Shown in pieces: positions 6,892 through 10,401 of a stretch of 10,401 bases of DNA. The position numbers were made by a program, and so were the translations under genes. Under the pieces are notes generated by a model that worked only from the letters and a program-made list of their open reading frames with translations, was not told the DNA's origin and searched no databases. The stretch's first letter is position 1. Each line of letters opens with the position of its first letter. The stretch is from the NCBI GenBank assembly GCA_008501785.1, contig QQUD01000140.1, positions 1-10,401 of the forward strand, read 5' to 3'. The stretch is from Chloroflexota bacterium. Its GTDB lineage: Bacteria > Chloroflexota > Anaerolineae > Promineifilales > Promineifilaceae.

Positions 6892-9800
6892 ATGGGCAAT
6901 AAAATAACGAACATCTTGATTGGTAATGCGGCAATTAATGATAGTACACAACATGCAACGGGCAGCTTTGTACAGCATTTAGGGGAAACGTATTATCGTA
7001 TCTCCAATGTTGAGCAAATGCCGACATTTTTTATGAGTCTGGTAAGCAGTGCCGATCATTGGCTGTTTATTGCCAGTAATGGTGGGCTGACGGCAGGACG
7101 CATCAATGCTGAGTCGGCGCTTTTTCCATATGAAACGGAAGATAAGATTGCGGCACACAGCGAACAAACGGGTAGTAAAACGATTGTTCGCGTGCAGCGG
7201 GGCGATGCTCAGGGCAAGCATTTCCAACTCTGGGAACCGTTCTCTAGTCGTTATGCAGGTCTGTACCAATGTGAGCGCCATTTATACAAAAATGTGTATG
7301 GCGACAAGCTCATTTTTGAGGAAGTGAATCACGATTTACAGTTGACGCTGCGCATGGCGTGGCGCACGAGTGACCGCTTTGGCTTCGTGCGCACTTGCTG
7401 GCTGCACAATGATGGCGATGATGGTTGTCAAATTGAGCTGCTCGATGGCTTACAAAACCTGCTGCCTTATGGTGCAACCACATCATTACAGACTTCATTC
7501 AGCAGTTTGCTGAATGCGTACAAGCGCAACGAACTGGATTCAGAGACCGGATTAGGCATTTTTGCGCTGAGCGCTACGCTGACCGATCAGGCGGAACCAA
7601 GTGAATCGCTGAAAGCAACAACTGCATGGCAAGTTGGGTTGGACAAACCAACACAGTTGCTTTGTATGGAGCAGGTGGATGGGTTTAGATACGGCCGTTC
7701 TCTCACTCCCGAACACGACATCCTGGGCAAAGCAGGGGCCTATTTCATTTCATCGACATTTGAGCTGGCAGCAGGCCAGCAAAAGCAGTGGCACATTGTG
7801 GCTGAAGTGAATCAAGATAGTTCGGCCATCACGAAGTTAACCCGGTTTTTGCATCAAGAGCAAGCTGTTATCGAAAAACAAATTAAGGCAGATATTGTGC
7901 AAGGAACGGCCGTTTTACTCAACTTTGTAGCTGCGGCTGACGGATTGCAATCGTCCGCAGAAGAAACAACCTCCGCACATCATTTTGCCAACGTGCTCTT
8001 CAATATCATGCGCGGCGGCATTTTTGCGAATGGCTATCAAGTCGAGAAAGATGATTTGGGCGACTTTTTGCAGGTGCGAAATCGCCCTATTTTTGATGCA
8101 CAGTCTGATTGGTTTGCCAACCTGCCAGCACAAATGAGTGTCCGTGAACTGTATGACTTGGCTGGCCAAACAGGTGAACCTGACCTGATTCGTTTGTGTT
8201 ATGAATATTTGCCGCTGACGTTTAGCCGTCGGCATGGCGACCCGAGCCGTCCCTGGAATCAATTTTCTATCAATTTGAAAAAACCGGATGGGTCTGCCAA
8301 TTTGGATTATCAAGGCAACTGGCGCGACATTTTTCAGAATTGGGAGCCACTAGCATTGGCATTTCCGGCATACACGGAAGGATTGATTGCCAAATTTCTG
8401 AACGCAACAACGGCTGATGGATACAACCCATATCGGGTGACGCGTGATGGGATTGAATGGGAAGTGCCAGAGCCTGATAATCCGTGGGCTAATATTGGAT
8501 ATTGGAGCGATCACCAGATTATTTACTTGCAAAAGCTGCTGGAAATTGCGGAACAGGTCCATCCTGGAATGCTGGCACAGCTTTGGGAGCAGCCCATTTT
8601 TGCGTATGCCAATGTGCCATACCGGCAAAAGCCGTATCAAGAGATGCTTACGGATTGGTACAACACGATTGATTTTGATTGGGATGTGGAGGCGGAGGTG
8701 GAAACGGCCGTTTCCCGCACAGGCACAGACGGCCGTTTACTGCTTGATGCGGATAAAAACGTGATTCACGTGACGATGGTGGAAAAACTGCTGGTGCTGC
8801 TGCTGGCAAAGCTAACCAATCTGGTGCCAGAAGGCGGCATTTGGATGAACACACAGCGCCCCGAGTGGAACGATGCAAATAATGCGCTGGTGGGCAAGGG
8901 TCTCTCGGTGGTGACGACGGCTTACCTGCGGCGGTTTATCGCATTTTGGCAAGCGCAGTTGCAAGAAGTTGAAGGGACGTTTGTGGTGAATACGGCCGTT
9001 TCTACACTTCTCAATGACGTACAGACAATCTTTATGCTCTACCAGCCTAATTTGGAGAATGGGTTCACTGACGAGGCGCGACGCAGGATTATGGATGATT
9101 TGGGAACGGCCGTTACCAACTACCGCGCAACTATCTATCAAGAAGGCATTTCCACGACACAAGCAGAGATTACAGCCTCCGCATTACGTGATTTTCTGGC
9201 GCTGGCTCAAACTTACATCGAGCAAACATTGCAGGCCAATTGGCGAACGGATGGACTGGCGCACACCTACAATATTCTACGTCTTGATGAACAGGGTGCT
9301 GCTGTAGAAAATTTATATTTGATGTTGGAAGGGCAGGTAGCCATATTGTCGTCGGGCATGTTAGCATCGGATGAGGCGCTGGCACTGTTGCAAAACTTGC
9401 GTGAAAGCGATCTGTATCGAGCTGATCAGCATTCGTACATGCTGTACCCGAATCGAAAACTACCTGGTTTCTTACAGAAAAACAATGTATCTGCGGAACA
9501 GGTGGCTGATTCATCGCTGGTGCAGGCGCTTGCGGCTGCGGGTGATATTCGTTTGTTGGTTTGTGATGAGGCAGATGTGTATCACTTTAACGGCCGTTTT
9601 CGCAATGCTGGCAATGTTAACGAGGCGTTGGATAAGCTGGCGCAAAAACCGGCGTATACCGAGTTGGTTGCTGCTGAACGTGATTTTATATTGGAATTGT
9701 TTGAAGCGACATTCGATCATCATGCTTTTACGGGCCGGTCTGGCACATTTTTTGGTTATGAAGGATTGGGCAGTGTTTACTGGCACATGGTTTCCAAACT

Positions 9801-10368
9801 GCTGTTGGCGGCACAGGAATATTATCAACAAGCCGTGAGTGAAGGAGCCAATGCAGCTGTTATCGATGCATTGAACACAGCCTATTACGACATTCGGGCC
9901 GGCATTGGGTTTAACAAAACGCCTGATGTGTATGGTGCATTTCCAACAGACCCTTACTCGCACACACCAATGGGCAGCGGCGCACGTCAACCGGGCATGA
10001 CCGGTCAAGTAAAGGAAGAAATCTTGACCAGGCTAGGTGAACTTGGCGTGTCAATGCATGATGGCAAGCTCTGTTTTACGCCAACGCTGCTACGAAAAGG
10101 TGAATTTTTGCAAAATGCCAGCACGCTCAGTTATGTCAACATAGACGGGGATACTCAATCCTTATCATTGCCACCTGATTCGCTAGCATTTACAATTTGT
10201 CAGACGCCAGTTGTGTATAAACGAGGCGAGAAAGAGGAAGTAGAAGTGGTTTTTAGAAACGGCCGTTCTACAACAATGCCAAACAATTGTCTCGATAACA
10301 CAACGACCCAACATATTTTCAACCGCGACGGGCAGGTCCAACTCGTGCGTGTCACAGTTCGAATTTAA
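6892..10368 (+). CDS. Clan GH-Q glycoside phosphorylase, probably beta-1,3-glucan phosphorylase (GH149/GH161-like)
   Basis: A 1158-residue protein with no signal peptide or membrane segment, so cytoplasmic. The start ATG follows GAGGAG (6877-6882) with 9 nt spacing. The N-terminal third is beta-rich, with SNGGLTAG and ALFPYETEDKI, like the N-terminal sandwich of cellobiose-phosphorylase relatives. The middle is helical and Trp-rich, as in an (alpha/alpha)6 barrel: SRRHGDPSRPWNQF at 445-458, NWRDIFQNWE at 476-485, then RPEWNDANNALVG, in which D661 is the expected general acid (compare DWND in GH94). Near the end are TGRSG (947-951) and MTGQ with T1037-G1038. The latter, followed by a Gly/Leu helix and a FTPTLL strand, resembles the phosphate-binding TG region of GH94. 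Family members use phosphate to remove a terminal glucose as glucose 1-phosphate. Length and laminarinase neighbours favour a beta-1,3-glucan phosphorylase. Family and substrate are assigned from memory of motifs and from context; another GH-Q specificity is possible. Eight copies of ACGGCCGT lie within the gene. Confidence 0.6.
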   Translation: MGNKITNILIGNAAINDSTQHATGSFVQHLGETYYRISNVEQMPTFFMSLVSSADHWLFIASNGGLTAGRINAESALFPYETEDKIAAHSEQTGSKTIVRVQRGDAQGKHFQLWEPFSSRYAGLYQCERHLYKNVYGDKLIFEEVNHDLQLTLRMAWRTSDRFGFVRTCWLHNDGDDGCQIELLDGLQNLLPYGATTSLQTSFSSLLNAYKRNELDSETGLGIFALSATLTDQAEPSESLKATTAWQVGLDKPTQLLCMEQVDGFRYGRSLTPEHDILGKAGAYFISSTFELAAGQQKQWHIVAEVNQDSSAITKLTRFLHQEQAVIEKQIKADIVQGTAVLLNFVAAADGLQSSAEETTSAHHFANVLFNIMRGGIFANGYQVEKDDLGDFLQVRNRPIFDAQSDWFANLPAQMSVRELYDLAGQTGEPDLIRLCYEYLPLTFSRRHGDPSRPWNQFSINLKKPDGSANLDYQGNWRDIFQNWEPLALAFPAYTEGLIAKFLNATTADGYNPYRVTRDGIEWEVPEPDNPWANIGYWSDHQIIYLQKLLEIAEQVHPGMLAQLWEQPIFAYANVPYRQKPYQEMLTDWYNTIDFDWDVEAEVETAVSRTGTDGRLLLDADKNVIHVTMVEKLLVLLLAKLTNLVPEGGIWMNTQRPEWNDANNALVGKGLSVVTTAYLRRFIAFWQAQLQEVEGTFVVNTAVSTLLNDVQTIFMLYQPNLENGFTDEARRRIMDDLGTAVTNYRATIYQEGISTTQAEITASALRDFLALAQTYIEQTLQANWRTDGLAHTYNILRLDEQGAAVENLYLMLEGQVAILSSGMLASDEALALLQNLRESDLYRADQHSYMLYPNRKLPGFLQKNNVSAEQVADSSLVQALAAAGDIRLLVCDEADVYHFNGRFRNAGNVNEALDKLAQKPAYTELVAAERDFILELFEATFDHHAFTGRSGTFFGYEGLGSVYWHMVSKLLLAAQEYYQQAVSEGANAAVIDALNTAYYDIRAGIGFNKTPDVYGAFPTDPYSHTPMGSGARQPGMTGQVKEEILTRLGELGVSMHDGKLCFTPTLLRKGEFLQNASTLSYVNIDGDTQSLSLPPDSLAFTICQTPVVYKRGEKEEVEVVFRNGRSTTMPNNCLDNTTTQHIFNRDGQVQLVRVTVRI

Positions 10369-10401
10369 TTTAACATGTGAATCAGAGAATATGTAGTAGG
10401 G
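10369..10401. other. Trailing intergenic sequence
   Basis: The last 33 bases after the phosphorylase stop show no hairpin, T run or start of a gene. Any terminator lies beyond the window. Confidence 0.6.

Larger units (their letters stand above)
198..10266. repeat. Dispersed ACGGCCGT octamer, 15 copies
   Basis: The perfect 8-bp palindrome ACGGCCGT occurs, by eye, at starts 198, 1030, 1335, 1636, 3996, 4990, 6684, 7691, 7906, 8704, 8729, 8992, 9106, 9590 and 10259. With equal base frequencies about 0.16 copies would be expected in this length. Nearly all copies are in coding sequence, in only two frames: eight encode Thr-Ala-Val (ACG GCC GTT) and six encode x-Gly-Arg (as in YGR, NGR, DGR). 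The first overlaps a stop codon. Only one further CGGCCG hexamer, near 708, lacks the A and T flanks. The pattern resembles highly iterated palindromes such as cyanobacterial HIP1. Confidence 0.85.

Noticed and set aside
7915..8313. Minus-strand frame of 132 codons inside the phosphorylase gene
   Set aside because: It is the shadow of conserved phosphorylase segments on the + strand and has no family motif of its own.
9511..10008. Minus-strand frame of 165 codons near the phosphorylase 3' end
   Set aside because: It is antisense to the TGRSG region and the adjacent conserved C-terminal part; composition is rich in Cys, His and Arg, as expected for a shadow frame.

Overview
The window looks like bacterial chromosome, most likely from the Chloroflexota (Anaerolineae/Ardenticatenales-like). 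This rests on the style of the secreted GH16 and CBM11-like proteins, the Calx-beta and choice-of-anchor-type surface modules, and a heavily repeated ACGGCCGT octamer. It is an inference from memory, not a phylogenetic test. All recognisable genes are on the + strand and are packed closely. I found no RNA gene, IS transposase or CRISPR array.

Layout. Positions 1-207 hold the C-terminal end of an enolase-superfamily (mandelate racemase/muconate lactonizing type) sugar-acid dehydratase. The gap at 208-396 contains a 100-bp palindromic repeat element (249-348) and a separate hairpin that abuts the next ribosome binding site. Positions 397-1206 encode a classical SDR oxidoreductase. It overlaps by 4 nt (ATGA) the gene at 1203-2132, a lipoprotein-type GH16 laminarinase. 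After a 207-nt gap, 2340-6767 encodes a very large exported multidomain protein. Its order is signal peptide, two CBM11-like beta-sandwiches, a Calx-beta domain, a third CBM11-like sandwich interrupted twice (once by a helical domain and once by a complete GH16 catalytic domain), and a C-terminal beta-helix with a choice-of-anchor-like end. A terminator-like hairpin and a longer 20-bp hairpin fill 6768-6891. Positions 6892-10368 encode a 1158-residue protein without a signal peptide that resembles clan GH-Q phosphorylases. With two laminarinases beside it, a beta-1,3-glucan phosphorylase (GH149/GH161-like) is the best reading.

How it fits together. The two extracellular GH16 enzymes, one probably tethered by a lipid and one carrying binding and surface-association modules, would cut beta-1,3-glucan (laminarin, callose, curdlan or fungal wall glucan) outside the cell. 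The cytoplasmic phosphorylase would convert imported oligosaccharides to glucose 1-phosphate, saving ATP. No transporter lies in the window. The dehydratase end and the SDR suggest a neighbouring sugar-acid or sugar oxidation pathway, but their link to glucan use is only by position.

The most notable points are the doubly nested architecture of the large protein, the 15 copies of ACGGCCGT in 10.4 kb, the 100-bp nested palindrome, and the long intergenic hairpin before the phosphorylase gene.
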